Shown here piece by piece: positions 1 to 7,791 of a stretch of 20,957 bases of DNA; position 1 is the stretch's first letter, and each line of letters begins with the position of its first letter. The DNA is from a virus. The DNA is taken from positions 1-20,957 of IMG/VR virus record IMGVR_UViG_3300042293_000738; one strand, written 5' to 3'. The notes below the pieces were generated by a model. That model was not told where the DNA came from and ran no database searches. It worked only from the letters and a program-made list of their open reading frames with translations. A program made the position numbers and the translations under genes.

Positions 1-896
1 TCAATTGGATTAATAATATTACCATTTAAAACAGTACCTCTATCAATTCCGGCTACTGTTAAATATGTTTCATTTCTATTTTTGGCTCTAGTAAAGAATC
101 CACCTACATCGGATACAGCCGGTATCGTGTATGTTAGCTTACTATTTGATAGTAGTGTGGTTGTGTCAACGGCTGTGACCGTTTTTAATCCATATACGTT
201 AAACAATCTATTAGCAACTGTTGATCCTGTAGTTAAAGATGAACTACCCAATAAGGTCGTATAATTTGCTAGAGTATATCCATTACCAGTTATACCACTA
301 GCATCTGCATCAGATGGAAAAACACCCGCTGTATATGGTTGATTAATCATCCATTGACATAGTTGAGTAGTTCCTGCTTGCCCAATAATGACATCTAATA
401 TATTTTCTTTATCTGCTTGATATTGATTAAATCCAGCGGGACTGCCGGTAACAATTAAAGTTCCACCATATGCCAAATAATTTATCGCAAAGAGAAAATC
501 ATTACCGTTAGTTAATGCCTTTAATTTTATAAAAAGACCGTCTGTTCCATCTGTTTGAAATAATCCAAACGTTCCACCAGAATTTGGTGCAGTAATAAGA
601 CAACTGGTAACTCCACTCAAGGCATTTAAATCTCCAACAAAATCTTGTGGGTTAGTATAAACAATATATGTATCTGTAGTATTACCTTTTGCAAGGGTAG
701 ATGGAGGCCATACCGTTGAACGAGAGTAAACAAGCCAACCAAATAGTCCACCAGGATTGTTTCCTGCCGCTCCAGAAACACCATTAAATACTGGAGCAAC
801 ATATGGGGAACCCAATTGCATACCAGCCAATAAAGGGTTGGTTGTACTTTCTAGCGAATATTGACTTGAGTTTATGAAGGAGCTGAGTGATGGCAT
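1..896 (-). CDS. 18: Tail sheath protein, gp18-like (C-terminal part beyond left edge)
   Basis: The frame is open from an ATG at 896 to the window edge (298 codons seen, no stop), so the gene is partial. AAGGA lies 6 bases before the ATG. Sheath subunits polymerise around the tail tube and contract at infection. The call rests on three things. First, position: it follows the large terminase, as gene 18 follows 17 in T4. Second, a stretch near residue 145 (NDFLFAINYLAYGGTLIV) resembles the sheath segment where a Gly-rich turn precedes a beta strand. Third, near residues 260-290 there is IPAVSDVGGFFTRAKNR followed by VAGIDRGTV, like the conserved sheath core (IPAS-DVAG-ART, then AGxxRG). The N-terminus is Ser/Thr/Gly-rich and unlike T4 gp18. 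A gp18-like family member is likely but the identity is not certain from the N-terminal half alone. Confidence 0.66.
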   Translation of the reverse strand, partial: MPSLSSFINSSQYSLESTTNPLLAGMQLGSPYVAPVFNGVSGAAGNNPGGLFGWLVYSRSTVWPPSTLAKGNTTDTYIVYTNPQDFVGDLNALSGVTSCLITAPNSGGTFGLFQTDGTDGLFIKLKALTNGNDFLFAINYLAYGGTLIVTGSPAGFNQYQADKENILDVIIGQAGTTQLCQWMINQPYTAGVFPSDADASGITGNGYTLANYTTLLGSSSLTTGSTVANRLFNVYGLKTVTAVDTTTLLSNSKLTYTIPAVSDVGGFFTRAKNRNETYLTVAGIDRGTVLNGNIINPI

Positions 897-919
897 TTAA
901 TTTCCTTATGGTGTCCAAA

Positions 920-927
920 TATTTAGC
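920..927 (-). promoter_or_regulatory. Late-type promoter box before the sheath gene
   Basis: The minus strand reads GCTAAATA in the 34-base gap between the terminase stop and the sheath ATG, followed by a 23-base leader containing AAGGA. It matches the T4 late -10 element TATAAATA at 6 of 8 positions and recurs as CTAAATA elsewhere in the window. It would give the abundant sheath mRNA its own start. Confidence 0.5.
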
Positions 928-930
928 ATT

Positions 931-2586
931 TTATGTGGGATACCAGATAACGCCCCCTTGAGAAAATTCTTCACCATCATCTCCATTTTTTTCTTGAGCT
1001 ACAAATAAAACATTGTCATCTTCGGGTTTTGCCGCTTCTTCATAATTAAATTTCGATTGTTCTACTAAATCACTAAAGTACTCTTGTCTTGTCAACCAAG
1101 CAAAAAATACTAAAGACATGACCAAATCATCATGTTGTCCGTCTTCGGCTTTATAGGTATTTGATTTTGATATAAATGACATCAACTCAGTAATAATACG
1201 GTCATCATTTATTAGAAGTTTATCTTCTTCAATCAATCGCTTTAAAATTGCACAACCAATCTTCTTTGTTTGTGCAGTTGTCCTGATACCCATCTCATTT
1301 TTACCAACACCGCCAAATCCTTGAGACAAAACTTGACCTTTACGTCCCAATACTTTGGTCATTAATACATTATCATATTCAAGATCGGAATGTAAAATGT
1401 GTGATACTTGCCCACCCAAATCATTGGTTTCAATGAGAACATAAGCATTATTGTACGTTTTTCCAGCATCTCTAATAACAGTTGGGAAACTAAATGGACT
1501 TATAGTATTATTTCTATAGGATGCTACGATCTTATATGGTGTTGTAGAGCCCTCAATTATTGTAAATGCAGAATAATCAGCACCCTGACCCCGAGATACG
1601 TCTGCCTGTAAAAAATAAGTTTTATCTTTATCAGGCAATTCAAATATTCTATAACCTTCTGCATTTTCTGTTAAAAATTCTTCAGAAGCTAGAACATTTA
1701 ACTTTGTAGATGAAATTAGGGTATTAGATGAACCCAAGAAACTACAACCATACTCCTGGTTAAACTGTTCTTGGCTTGTATTGGCAATCTGTTCTTCTGC
1801 CCATTCTTCATTGCGTCTAGGTCCACCTGGGGTTATTGGAACTTGAGTCCAGTCAACTTCTACAGGTACAAATCTATTTTTGAGTTTGTGCCCCATTGGA
1901 CGATTAGCATCTACCCAAAGTTTATGAAAGTGATTCATACCATTTGGAGTAGAAACAATGATAAGTTTGGTAGTCAAACCTGCCGAAATGGTTGGGTAGG
2001 TGGAAGAATAAAATTCTTCGGCAATATGCGAAGGTAAGAACGCATACTCATCCAACAACAATAGGTTATAAGAGCCACCACGGATCGCTGAAGACGAAGT
2101 TGCGTCACAGACCACTCTAGACCCGTTTTCCAATTTAAAACTCGTCTTGTTCCATTCTACTACTCCTTGTTGTAGAAAGTGTGGTAGATTTTCATATGCT
2201 AATTGAAGTTTAGCAAATAATTCATCTTTTGCTGTCTTTAACTTATTGGCAAGAATAGCAACATTTACGCTTTGATTAAAGGTTACATAATGACAAATAT
2301 AACCAATAACAGATGTAGATTTACCAGATTGACGAGGCCATTTTGAAATAACAAATCTATTTTGGTGGATTTGTTTTACAAATTCTTCTTGATAATCATA
2401 CAACTTGAAAGGCATAATACCTTTATCAAGAGTTTTTACTTTTACATATTTACTACAAAAATATACTGGATCATTAGCACACTTAACATATTCTTCCAGT
2501 TGCTCCTTAGTATACTGAATATCAATGCCAGGTGGCTTTAGTTTTGGGTTATTTCTATATCCTTGATTACCGTTGTTCAGACTCAT
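931..2586 (-). CDS. 17: Terminase large subunit (packaging ATPase/nuclease), gp17
   Basis: This is the motor that pumps DNA into the prohead and cuts concatemers. The 551-aa protein (T4 gp17 is 610 aa) shows both domains. The ATPase half has Walker A WPRQSGKST at about 83-91, Walker B LLLLDE at 175-180 (catalytic Glu180), and the coupling motif STPNG at 212-216. The RNase H-like nuclease half has acidic residues at the expected places: DVSRGQGADYSAF (Asp329), LIETND (Glu386) and DGQHDD (Asp486/487). The start is ATG at 2586 with AGAGG about 10 bases upstream. The gene overlaps the small terminase gene by 20 bases, so translation is probably coupled. All key residues are present and the gene looks intact. 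The assignment is secure. Confidence 0.97.
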   Translation of the reverse strand: MSLNNGNQGYRNNPKLKPPGIDIQYTKEQLEEYVKCANDPVYFCSKYVKVKTLDKGIMPFKLYDYQEEFVKQIHQNRFVISKWPRQSGKSTSVIGYICHYVTFNQSVNVAILANKLKTAKDELFAKLQLAYENLPHFLQQGVVEWNKTSFKLENGSRVVCDATSSSAIRGGSYNLLLLDEYAFLPSHIAEEFYSSTYPTISAGLTTKLIIVSTPNGMNHFHKLWVDANRPMGHKLKNRFVPVEVDWTQVPITPGGPRRNEEWAEEQIANTSQEQFNQEYGCSFLGSSNTLISSTKLNVLASEEFLTENAEGYRIFELPDKDKTYFLQADVSRGQGADYSAFTIIEGSTTPYKIVASYRNNTISPFSFPTVIRDAGKTYNNAYVLIETNDLGGQVSHILHSDLEYDNVLMTKVLGRKGQVLSQGFGGVGKNEMGIRTTAQTKKIGCAILKRLIEEDKLLINDDRIITELMSFISKSNTYKAEDGQHDDLVMSLVFFAWLTRQEYFSDLVEQSKFNYEEAAKPEDDNVLFVAQEKNGDDGEEFSQGGVIWYPT

Positions 2587-3010
2587 TATTCACAACCTCT
2601 GCTTCGATTATTTTATCGGTGCTTCTATCTTTATTTAAGAGGTTTTGAAGATCCTTGGTTGACCCAACAAAAACTGAATTATTTGTTTGTGAAATTTTTG
2701 TTGTTGATGCTGTAGTATCTTTGGCTTTCTTATGAACGTCTAAAACAGTATTGTTTAGATCTGCCATTGTTTTTAATAAAATCGCAACTACTTCAAATGC
2801 TCTTGGACTATCGGATTCAGTAGCAACCTTTAATGCACTCTCAAGTGCTATATTTCCATTACCAAGCAAATCTTTTAAATTAGATTGAACAAATTCATAA
2901 TCTTTTTGAAAATTATTATTGTCAAATGTGCCACCTGCAGATGGTTTTACAGTAATTTCTTTTGGTTCATTCACATTAAACAATTTTGCTAAATTTTTAT
3001 TAATATTCAT
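2567..3010 (-). CDS. 16: Terminase small subunit, gp16
   Basis: The small terminase recognises viral DNA and stimulates gp17. The 147-aa product carries the T4 gp16-like core: DYEFVQSNLKDLLGNG at about 38-53, then ALESALKVATESDSPRAFEVVA, a helical pair with the characteristic SPRA(F/Y)EV turn. The C-terminal tail is charged and probably flexible. The chosen start is ATG at 3010. An in-frame TTG at 3019 would overlap the gp15 stop (TTGA) and add three residues (MSL), so it is a possible alternative. The gene lies between gp15 and gp17 as in T4 and overlaps gp17 by 20 bases. T4 gp16 is 164 aa, so the length is ordinary. Confidence 0.88.
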   Translation of the reverse strand: MNINKNLAKLFNVNEPKEITVKPSAGGTFDNNNFQKDYEFVQSNLKDLLGNGNIALESALKVATESDSPRAFEVVAILLKTMADLNNTVLDVHKKAKDTTASTTKISQTNNSVFVGSTKDLQNLLNKDRSTDKIIEAEVVNNESEQR

Positions 3011-3015
3011 AAGAC

Positions 3016-3669
3016 TCAATCAAAGTCAATAATTGGATTGGTTACAGTATTACTTATGGCGGTAACAGGTTCAATTTCACCAAAGATCCATGATTTGGCT
3101 AAAAATTGAAAAGAGGCAATATTTAATCTACGGCTATTAAAATCACCATCATATCTTTCACTCAAATTATTACTCACCATAGTTATAGGAATATTTAAGT
3201 TAGTTTGAACACTGTTCATATCTAATTGAATTATATGCTCTGGAAGAAAATTTGGAATAATTTGTTCAATAATTTGTAACATATCATCTGTATGTCGGGT
3301 ATATACAAACAAATTAAACGATACATTTACTGGTGTTTGTATAGAAATTTTACTACCAGTTGACTGACATCCATTTAAATTACTATTATTTGAAAATCTT
3401 CCTAATCTTCGTGATGGGTCTGGAGATATAGTATTCATCATAAAACTAATAATTGGAAGTTGTGTTTCAATACGAGTTCCAGGAGTTATAGATGATGGCT
3501 GTAATAAACGTTGAATAAATTTTTCTTGTGATGCATAATGAATAGGAACTCTTATTTTTATAGGAGTTCCACCATCGGGATCAGTATGAGCAACGTCAAT
3601 ATCGCTGAACAGTGCTCCAAATGCTACAACTAATTTTCTTAAATTTTGATTATAAAAATAGTTAAACAT
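3016..3669 (-). CDS. 15: Tail terminator / sheath stabiliser, gp15
   Basis: gp15 caps the finished tail and joins it to the neck. The N-terminus MFNYFYNQNLRKLVVAFGAL, then LFSDIDV and IRVPIHYASQEKFIQRL, follows the T4 gp15 pattern (MFGYFYN..., LFSNI, IRVPITYASKEHF). A later ETQLPIISFMM segment matches the family's LPRI strand. At 217 aa it is shorter than T4 gp15 (272 aa), with the loss mainly in the C-terminal half. AAGGAA precedes the ATG by about 5 bases. It sits between gp14 and gp16, the T4 order, and is probably translated from the same late message. Confidence 0.87.
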   Translation of the reverse strand: MFNYFYNQNLRKLVVAFGALFSDIDVAHTDPDGGTPIKIRVPIHYASQEKFIQRLLQPSSITPGTRIETQLPIISFMMNTISPDPSRRLGRFSNNSNLNGCQSTGSKISIQTPVNVSFNLFVYTRHTDDMLQIIEQIIPNFLPEHIIQLDMNSVQTNLNIPITMVSNNLSERYDGDFNSRRLNIASFQFLAKSWIFGEIEPVTAISNTVTNPIIDFD

Positions 3670-3683
3670 AAAATTCCTTAAAG

Positions 3684-4370
3684 TTAATTACATCCTTCAG
3701 TTCCACTGGTAGATCCACAATCATCAAATGGATTGTTTGGATCAAATCCATAACTATTTCCTTCAGTTTTAAGAACATCATTGATTCCAAGAGTAGTTCC
3801 CAGATTATTAGCCAATGGAATAAGTATAGATCCAGAAAATCCTTGCGTTGAAGTATATGGACTGTTTATTGCGGAAATATTGGTATCTATTTTTTCATAA
3901 CTGTAAGTGAATAGTTCTGCAGTTATTTGATATGAATATAGTTTACCTAATGGGTATAACGGGTTTTCATGTTCTACAAAATTAATTTCAAAAAGAGATT
4001 TAGATAAAGGAAAGTATATTAAATCTCCTTCTCTGGGTCGTGTGATCGTAGAATCTAAATTAGTAATTTCTTGTTTAAATCTGCGTCTAGCAAATAATAA
4101 TGTAATTTTATCTTTAATTTCTAAACCAAATTGTGTAATAACATCAGTACCATCAAAACCTTTATATGACTGAACATACATCTCTAGGGTGTATGCTTTT
4201 TCAAAAGACGATGCTGGATCTTCACCAAATATTTTATCAATATTAAAATATTTTCTAGGAACATACGAACAATCTTGTCCCATACCTTGAATCAATTCTA
4301 CAGTAAGATCTTCAATAAGATTTTGTTCTGGACCATACGAAGTTAAATTTAAATATGGATTTGTTGCCAT
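3684..4370 (-). CDS. 14: Neck protein gp14
   Basis: gp14 forms the neck ring with gp13 and completes filled heads for tail attachment. The 228-aa product matches T4 gp14 (256 aa) throughout: NPYLNL near the start, YVPRKYFNIDKIFGEDPAS at about 37-55, a YVQSYKGFDG segment, then EGDLIYFPLSKSLFEINFVE and a YPLGKLYSYQITAELFTYS strand. The C-terminus is Gly/Asn/Cys-rich and not conserved. ATG at 4370 lies one base after the gp13 stop. A TTG at 4379 is in frame and overlaps that stop, but it adds only VKM-type residues before the natural MATNPY start. No clear Shine-Dalgarno is visible, so coupling to gp13 is likely. Confidence 0.93.
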   Translation of the reverse strand: MATNPYLNLTSYGPEQNLIEDLTVELIQGMGQDCSYVPRKYFNIDKIFGEDPASSFEKAYTLEMYVQSYKGFDGTDVITQFGLEIKDKITLLFARRRFKQEITNLDSTITRPREGDLIYFPLSKSLFEINFVEHENPLYPLGKLYSYQITAELFTYSYEKIDTNISAINSPYTSTQGFSGSILIPLANNLGTTLGINDVLKTEGNSYGFDPNNPFDDCGSTSGTEGCN

Positions 4371-4371
4371 T

Positions 4372-5202
4372 TTAACCAATCATTGGATCTACTGGGAGTT
4401 CTTGTGTTTTCAACAACATAGCTTCAATAGCATCTAATTCTCTAATAGCATCAGCCATCATTGCACCAGCATTTAGTTGAGCCCCACCCGGAAGCGGCAT
4501 ACCAGCATATTTCATTAAGTTTTGTGCCCATTGTTTTTTTAACATGGCAGAATAATGTCGTTGAAATATACGATCTCCCCAGATTTTTGAGTAATAGTCT
4601 GGATTAACCTGAACATATGCTTCAACCATCATATAAGATCCAGCTACAAGTTTTGCATATTCTGTTTCTAAAAATAGTCTATTAGTTGTTCGTGTATAAG
4701 TGTATGATACCGGATAATTAAACACATCGTTAATTAACTGTAGGTATGACATACTTTCCATATATGATGCCATAGGCCCTTGAGCTAATCCACCTTGATT
4801 AAAATATAAACCAAAGAAATCAAATAGTGTCATTTGATATCTAAGATCAAACATATAATCTCCAACTTGATTACCTGGTTTATAAACTTTGGTAATAGTT
4901 CTGATATCTGATGCTGCAGGCCAATATCCAGTTATACCTGTACTTGCTGATGTTACTCCCTGAGCACCTACTGCAAAACCAAAATTACTAGTATCAAAAT
5001 ATTTATTTAAAATATTTGTAGGACTTACAGGCACAATAAATTGAGCACGTTCATTAAAATCAAAATGGCGTTCGTGCATATATTCTAAAGATTCGTCTAA
5101 ACGATCTTCAGCCTGTTCTGCATCAATATTTATTTGAATTACAGGAGCACCAAGACGGCGGTATGTGTAATCAATAAATTCTTGTCGGGTAGTAATAGAC
5201 AT
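4372..5202 (-). CDS. 13: Neck protein gp13
   Basis: This is the neck/connector adaptor that binds the packaged portal end together with gp14. The 276-aa protein begins with the gp13 signature RQEFIDYTYRRLGAPVIQIN, followed by EQAEDRLDESLEYMHERHFD (T4: LKDVILRRLGAPIINVELT, then a YGEYHFDG turn). An aromatic region follows near LFDFFGLYFNQGG and SYTYTRTTNRLFLE. The start is ATG at 5202, with a late-promoter-like CATAAATA only 5 bases before it. That box overlaps the stop of the upstream Cys-rich gene. gp14 starts one base after its stop. Confidence 0.92.
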   Translation of the reverse strand: MSITTRQEFIDYTYRRLGAPVIQINIDAEQAEDRLDESLEYMHERHFDFNERAQFIVPVSPTNILNKYFDTSNFGFAVGAQGVTSASTGITGYWPAASDIRTITKVYKPGNQVGDYMFDLRYQMTLFDFFGLYFNQGGLAQGPMASYMESMSYLQLINDVFNYPVSYTYTRTTNRLFLETEYAKLVAGSYMMVEAYVQVNPDYYSKIWGDRIFQRHYSAMLKKQWAQNLMKYAGMPLPGGAQLNAGAMMADAIRELDAIEAMLLKTQELPVDPMIG

Positions 5203-5207
5203 AGAAA

Positions 5208-5215
5208 TATTTATG
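5208..5215 (-). promoter_or_regulatory. Late-type promoter box directly before gp13
   Basis: The minus strand reads CATAAATA then TTTCT and ATG. It differs from the T4 late consensus TATAAATA at one base. Only five bases separate it from the gp13 start codon, leaving no room for a Shine-Dalgarno on a transcript begun here. The box includes the stop codon of the upstream gene. Confidence 0.5.
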
Positions 5216-5663
5216 AATTCTCAACAATTTTGTTTATTTTATCTATCAACTGTTCTTTTTCTTCACTGGATCCTATTGTTACTTGAATCAATTCCAATTC
5301 TTTTGGATCAATTTCTTCAATCATTTCTTTTCGTAATTTTACTTCTATTGGTTTAAAATTTGGATCATAATTACTAAATCCAGGCATCTGCATTGGGCAA
5401 TTTAAAACCGGATAATCCAATTTTGAATATTCCTCAGAACTTTGAAGTAACCATGTATGTGGTTTGTCACCACAGCCACAACCCCCACAATAACTTTTAG
5501 TTGAATCTACTGAACTAGTTTTTAAAAACACACAAGGTGTGTTAATAGTACTGCCACCAAAACACGATAAAACCCTAAGTTGTTTTGTTTGAACATCGGT
5601 TTTTGTATTGCTTATTCCTCTAGAAGCTAAAGAAGCAGCAAACATCATCATTTTTTTAAACAT
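5211..5663 (-). CDS. Small Cys-rich protein of unknown function (CxxCxC)
   Basis: I do not recognise this 150-aa protein. Cysteines lie at about 34, 44, 59, 62, 64 and 89. The CGGCGCGDKPH cluster at 59-69 gives C-x2-C-x-C plus a nearby His, which would suit a zinc or iron-sulphur site. That is inference. The C-terminal third is charged and helical (EVKLRKEMIEEIDPKELELI, then EEKEQLIDKINKIVENS). The N-terminus MFKKMMMFAASLASRG could be a weak signal or amphipathic helix. It is placed between the baseplate wedge genes and gp13, four bases after the upstream stop, so it probably belongs to virion assembly. There is no clear Shine-Dalgarno. It may be a virion component or an assembly factor. Confidence 0.7.
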   Translation of the reverse strand: MFKKMMMFAASLASRGISNTKTDVQTKQLRVLSCFGGSTINTPCVFLKTSSVDSTKSYCGGCGCGDKPHTWLLQSSEEYSKLDYPVLNCPMQMPGFSNYDPNFKPIEVKLRKEMIEEIDPKELELIQVTIGSSEEKEQLIDKINKIVENS

Positions 5664-5667
5664 AAGA

Positions 5668-6303
5668 TTATATAGTAGTATAGTTTACAGAAATTCCTGC
5701 CGGAATTACATACTTGGATAAAAATGGTTTGAAAGTTTCAAATGATGCCTCTTGTGCTGTTGCAATTTTTATTTCCATTGTAACATAACTTCCTGTAAAT
5801 ACAGAGACATCAGACAAATTAAAACCTAATAACGAACAAATTATATATTTTATTGCTGTTGGTGTTCCTTTAACATTAAAATAATTTTGATCAGACCTAA
5901 TTAAAAATCTTCTAATATTAGGTAATATTGATTTTAATGGTTCTTGTGAAAAATCGGCTCCAGGAAAATAAAAATCCGCTAATGCTTCTAAAAATATAGA
6001 ATTAATGTATAAAGGAACTCTAATATTTTCCCAGTTTAACTGTGCTCCATACCCATATTCTTGGCTTAACAGCCATCTCATATAATTTTTTACTATAGGT
6101 ATTACAGCAATATTTGTAGTATTATTTTCATATGCTTTTATAATCCACTGTGGAAATAAAGAAGAAATAGTAAGTTTATCTCCCAACCATGGTTCTGTTA
6201 TGAAGCTTTTATAATCACTTCCAAGCAATTCAGCTGCTCTTTGAGAAGTTAAAAGCATTTTAGTATCAATTGTTACAGGTTGTCCATTGAAAACTGTAAT
6301 CAT
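5668..6303 (-). CDS. Baseplate wedge protein, gp7 / P2 gpI-like
   Basis: The protein has 211 aa from ATG at 6303. A TTG at 6336 would extend it into gp6 and is rejected, because ATG overlaps the gp6 stop in an ATGA pair typical of coupling. Near residues 125-165 it has ILPNIRRFLIRSDQNYFNVK followed by GTPTAIKYIICSLLGF, resembling the tail-protein-I family. In that family a helix pair and a K-G-T step link the fibre protein to the wedge. In P2 the gene after J (gp6-like) is I, and in T4 it is gene 7. Position and the motif together suggest the third member of the wedge core. It is far smaller than T4 gp7 (1032 aa) and near P2 gpI (about 176 aa). Whether it should be called gp7 or gpI-like is uncertain. 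Confidence 0.62.
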   Translation of the reverse strand: MITVFNGQPVTIDTKMLLTSQRAAELLGSDYKSFITEPWLGDKLTISSLFPQWIIKAYENNTTNIAVIPIVKNYMRWLLSQEYGYGAQLNWENIRVPLYINSIFLEALADFYFPGADFSQEPLKSILPNIRRFLIRSDQNYFNVKGTPTAIKYIICSLLGFNLSDVSVFTGSYVTMEIKIATAQEASFETFKPFLSKYVIPAGISVNYTTI

Positions 6304-7379
6304 AGTTGATACACCAATCTGATACCAGCCACACAACGTGTGGTCAAATATTCCATTAAACCACTTTGATTGCTTGCCGATAAACCACTTACATATATAT
6401 CAATTATACCTGGAACACAACAATTATTTTTAACAGTTATTAAACTTTCATCATTGGTTCCAGAAATTCCAGAACTTAAAATTGCATTAATATAATCATT
6501 TATTGTTACACATCTGTCTTGACCTGTGGCATTAAACAATAAACTATATCGTGCTTCAGATACTGATAGTTCATCATATCCTCCAGTAGGAACCTGGAAT
6601 GTAACAAAAACAGCATCACTTCTATTTGATATAGAAGAATTATTTGCATCAGCACCATTTGAAGAAATGGCTTTAATTAATACTGTACTGGATGTGGTTA
6701 TTTCTTTGGATGTAACAAACTTATTAGTTACAATATATCCCTTTGGACCATTAATAACTGTAAATGTTTTGTCATTTCCAGTACTTGTGGGTGAAAACTT
6801 ATCAACACGTGTCCACTTTGTAACTATTCCGGAATTGGTTACAGATTCATAAAAACTAATTGTTCGTGGATCAATAGAATATGGTAGTTGACATGATTGA
6901 GTTACATAATCATAATTTGTATAACTTATAACATCATATCCAGAATATAAAGTAATAGAACTACTTTTATTGGATGGTATTGAATCAATATTAAAAAAGA
7001 ATGCACCAGATGCTTTTGTTGTTGATGCACTAAAAGTTGTATAATCTTGTAAAGTTGCACCTATTGTTGTAATAGTTCTATTTGTAGTCGCACTGAGCGA
7101 TGGGGCTATTAAAATAGAATTGTTAGATGCTATTCCTAATAAACTTTGCATTAAAGTGGTAGTCGTAGCAAACGAATTTATATATCCAAATTGTGCATAT
7201 ACTCCATTATATGCTGTTACTGTTGCTAAAATATTTACCAACAAATTTGCAGCACTTGCATCATTTTTAAAATCTACATCAGCTAAATCAGGTTGTTGAT
7301 TAAAAAAGTTAACTAATGATAATTTAATATCATCAAAGTCCAAAGAAGCTACATTAAGATTTTTTAGTTGATATGTCAT
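6300..7379 (-). CDS. 6: Baseplate wedge protein gp6 (baseplate J family), short form
   Basis: gp6 forms the continuous wedge ring that closes around the hub. The N-terminus shows the family pattern: SLVNFFNQQPDLADVDFKND then ASAANLLVNILATVTAYN (T4: LIEWLNGQ, DYDFEGS-LNVLCDLLAYNT), followed by a helix with TTTLMQSLLGIASNN. The C-terminus has the J/gp6 end: RCVTINDYINAIL, then PGIIDIYVSGLS and RCVAGIRLVYQL. It is 359 aa, close to P2 gpJ (302) and much shorter than T4 gp6 (660), so the mid-region arms are largely missing. The ATG at 7379 shares its A with the gp25 stop (TAATG), and the gene's own TGA overlaps the next ATG, so three wedge genes are tightly coupled. Confidence 0.83.
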   Translation of the reverse strand: MTYQLKNLNVASLDFDDIKLSLVNFFNQQPDLADVDFKNDASAANLLVNILATVTAYNGVYAQFGYINSFATTTTLMQSLLGIASNNSILIAPSLSATTNRTITTIGATLQDYTTFSASTTKASGAFFFNIDSIPSNKSSSITLYSGYDVISYTNYDYVTQSCQLPYSIDPRTISFYESVTNSGIVTKWTRVDKFSPTSTGNDKTFTVINGPKGYIVTNKFVTSKEITTSSTVLIKAISSNGADANNSSISNRSDAVFVTFQVPTGGYDELSVSEARYSLLFNATGQDRCVTINDYINAILSSGISGTNDESLITVKNNCCVPGIIDIYVSGLSASNQSGLMEYLTTRCVAGIRLVYQL

Positions 7380-7759
7380 TATAGGTATACCTCGATAAAT
7401 GTAGATGCATCAGATTGGCTATTGATTCCATTTGAAATTGAATATGTAATTAAAAATTGAAACACCGTTTCAGATGAAAATTGTAATTTTACCTTTACCT
7501 TGTTTATAGAAGGTATTGCGGTTTGAATATATGCAGCCATTACACTTTCTAGTGATCCAACATCTGCTTTACCATTAAAGATAAAATTAAAATAATTGGA
7601 ACCTAAATCCATATTAGATACCAATTCTCCTTTTTGTGTTTTACACACATTTTCAATATATTGTGAATATGCATTAAAACCACTAACTACGCCAATATCT
7701 TTTTTATTAGTATTGGTAGTTATCTTTTCAAACAATATTGAAAAATCTTTAATAGGCAT
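7379..7759 (-). CDS. 25: Baseplate wedge protein gp25
   Basis: gp25 is the small lysozyme-like-fold wedge protein that nucleates sheath assembly with gp53 and gp6. The 126-aa product (T4 gp25 132 aa, P2 gpW 115 aa) has the diagnostic central stretch YIENVCKTQKGELVSNMDLG then SNYFNFIF (T4: LLGIITTRKGSRPFDPEFGC). It also has MAAYIQTAIPSINKVKVKLQ, equivalent to the conserved helix and R-I strand of the family. The EPR core motif of typical gp25 reads IPSINKV here, so the Arg is lost. A perfect TATAAATA lies five bases before its ATG. It is first in a coupled set with gp6 and the gp7/gpI-like gene. Confidence 0.8.
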   Translation of the reverse strand: MPIKDFSILFEKITTNTNKKDIGVVSGFNAYSQYIENVCKTQKGELVSNMDLGSNYFNFIFNGKADVGSLESVMAAYIQTAIPSINKVKVKLQFSSETVFQFLITYSISNGINSQSDASTFIEVYL

Positions 7760-7764
7760 TACAA

Positions 7765-7772
7765 TATTTATA
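7765..7772 (-). promoter_or_regulatory. Canonical T4-type late promoter before gp25
   Basis: The minus strand reads exactly TATAAATA, followed by TTGTA and the gp25 ATG. In T4 this element is read by the gp55/gp33-modified polymerase, and transcripts begin a few bases downstream. Here that would be at or next to the AUG. It would start a message for gp25, gp6 and the downstream wedge and neck genes. Confidence 0.65.
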
Positions 7773-7791
7773 CTAAAAATAATATGAAATA

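Noticed and set aside
6304-6336. TTG start extending the gp7/gpI-like protein by 11 residues
   Set aside because: The extension lies wholly inside gp6. The ATG in the ATGA overlap at 6303 is the natural coupled start.
6526-6852. Plus-strand ORF of 108 codons opposite gp6
   Set aside because: Shadow of gp6, with no ribosome site and no protein-like pattern. The same applies to the plus-strand ORFs at 82-264, 1408-1611, 1771-2037, 8686-8895, 9067-9321 and 11446-11820.
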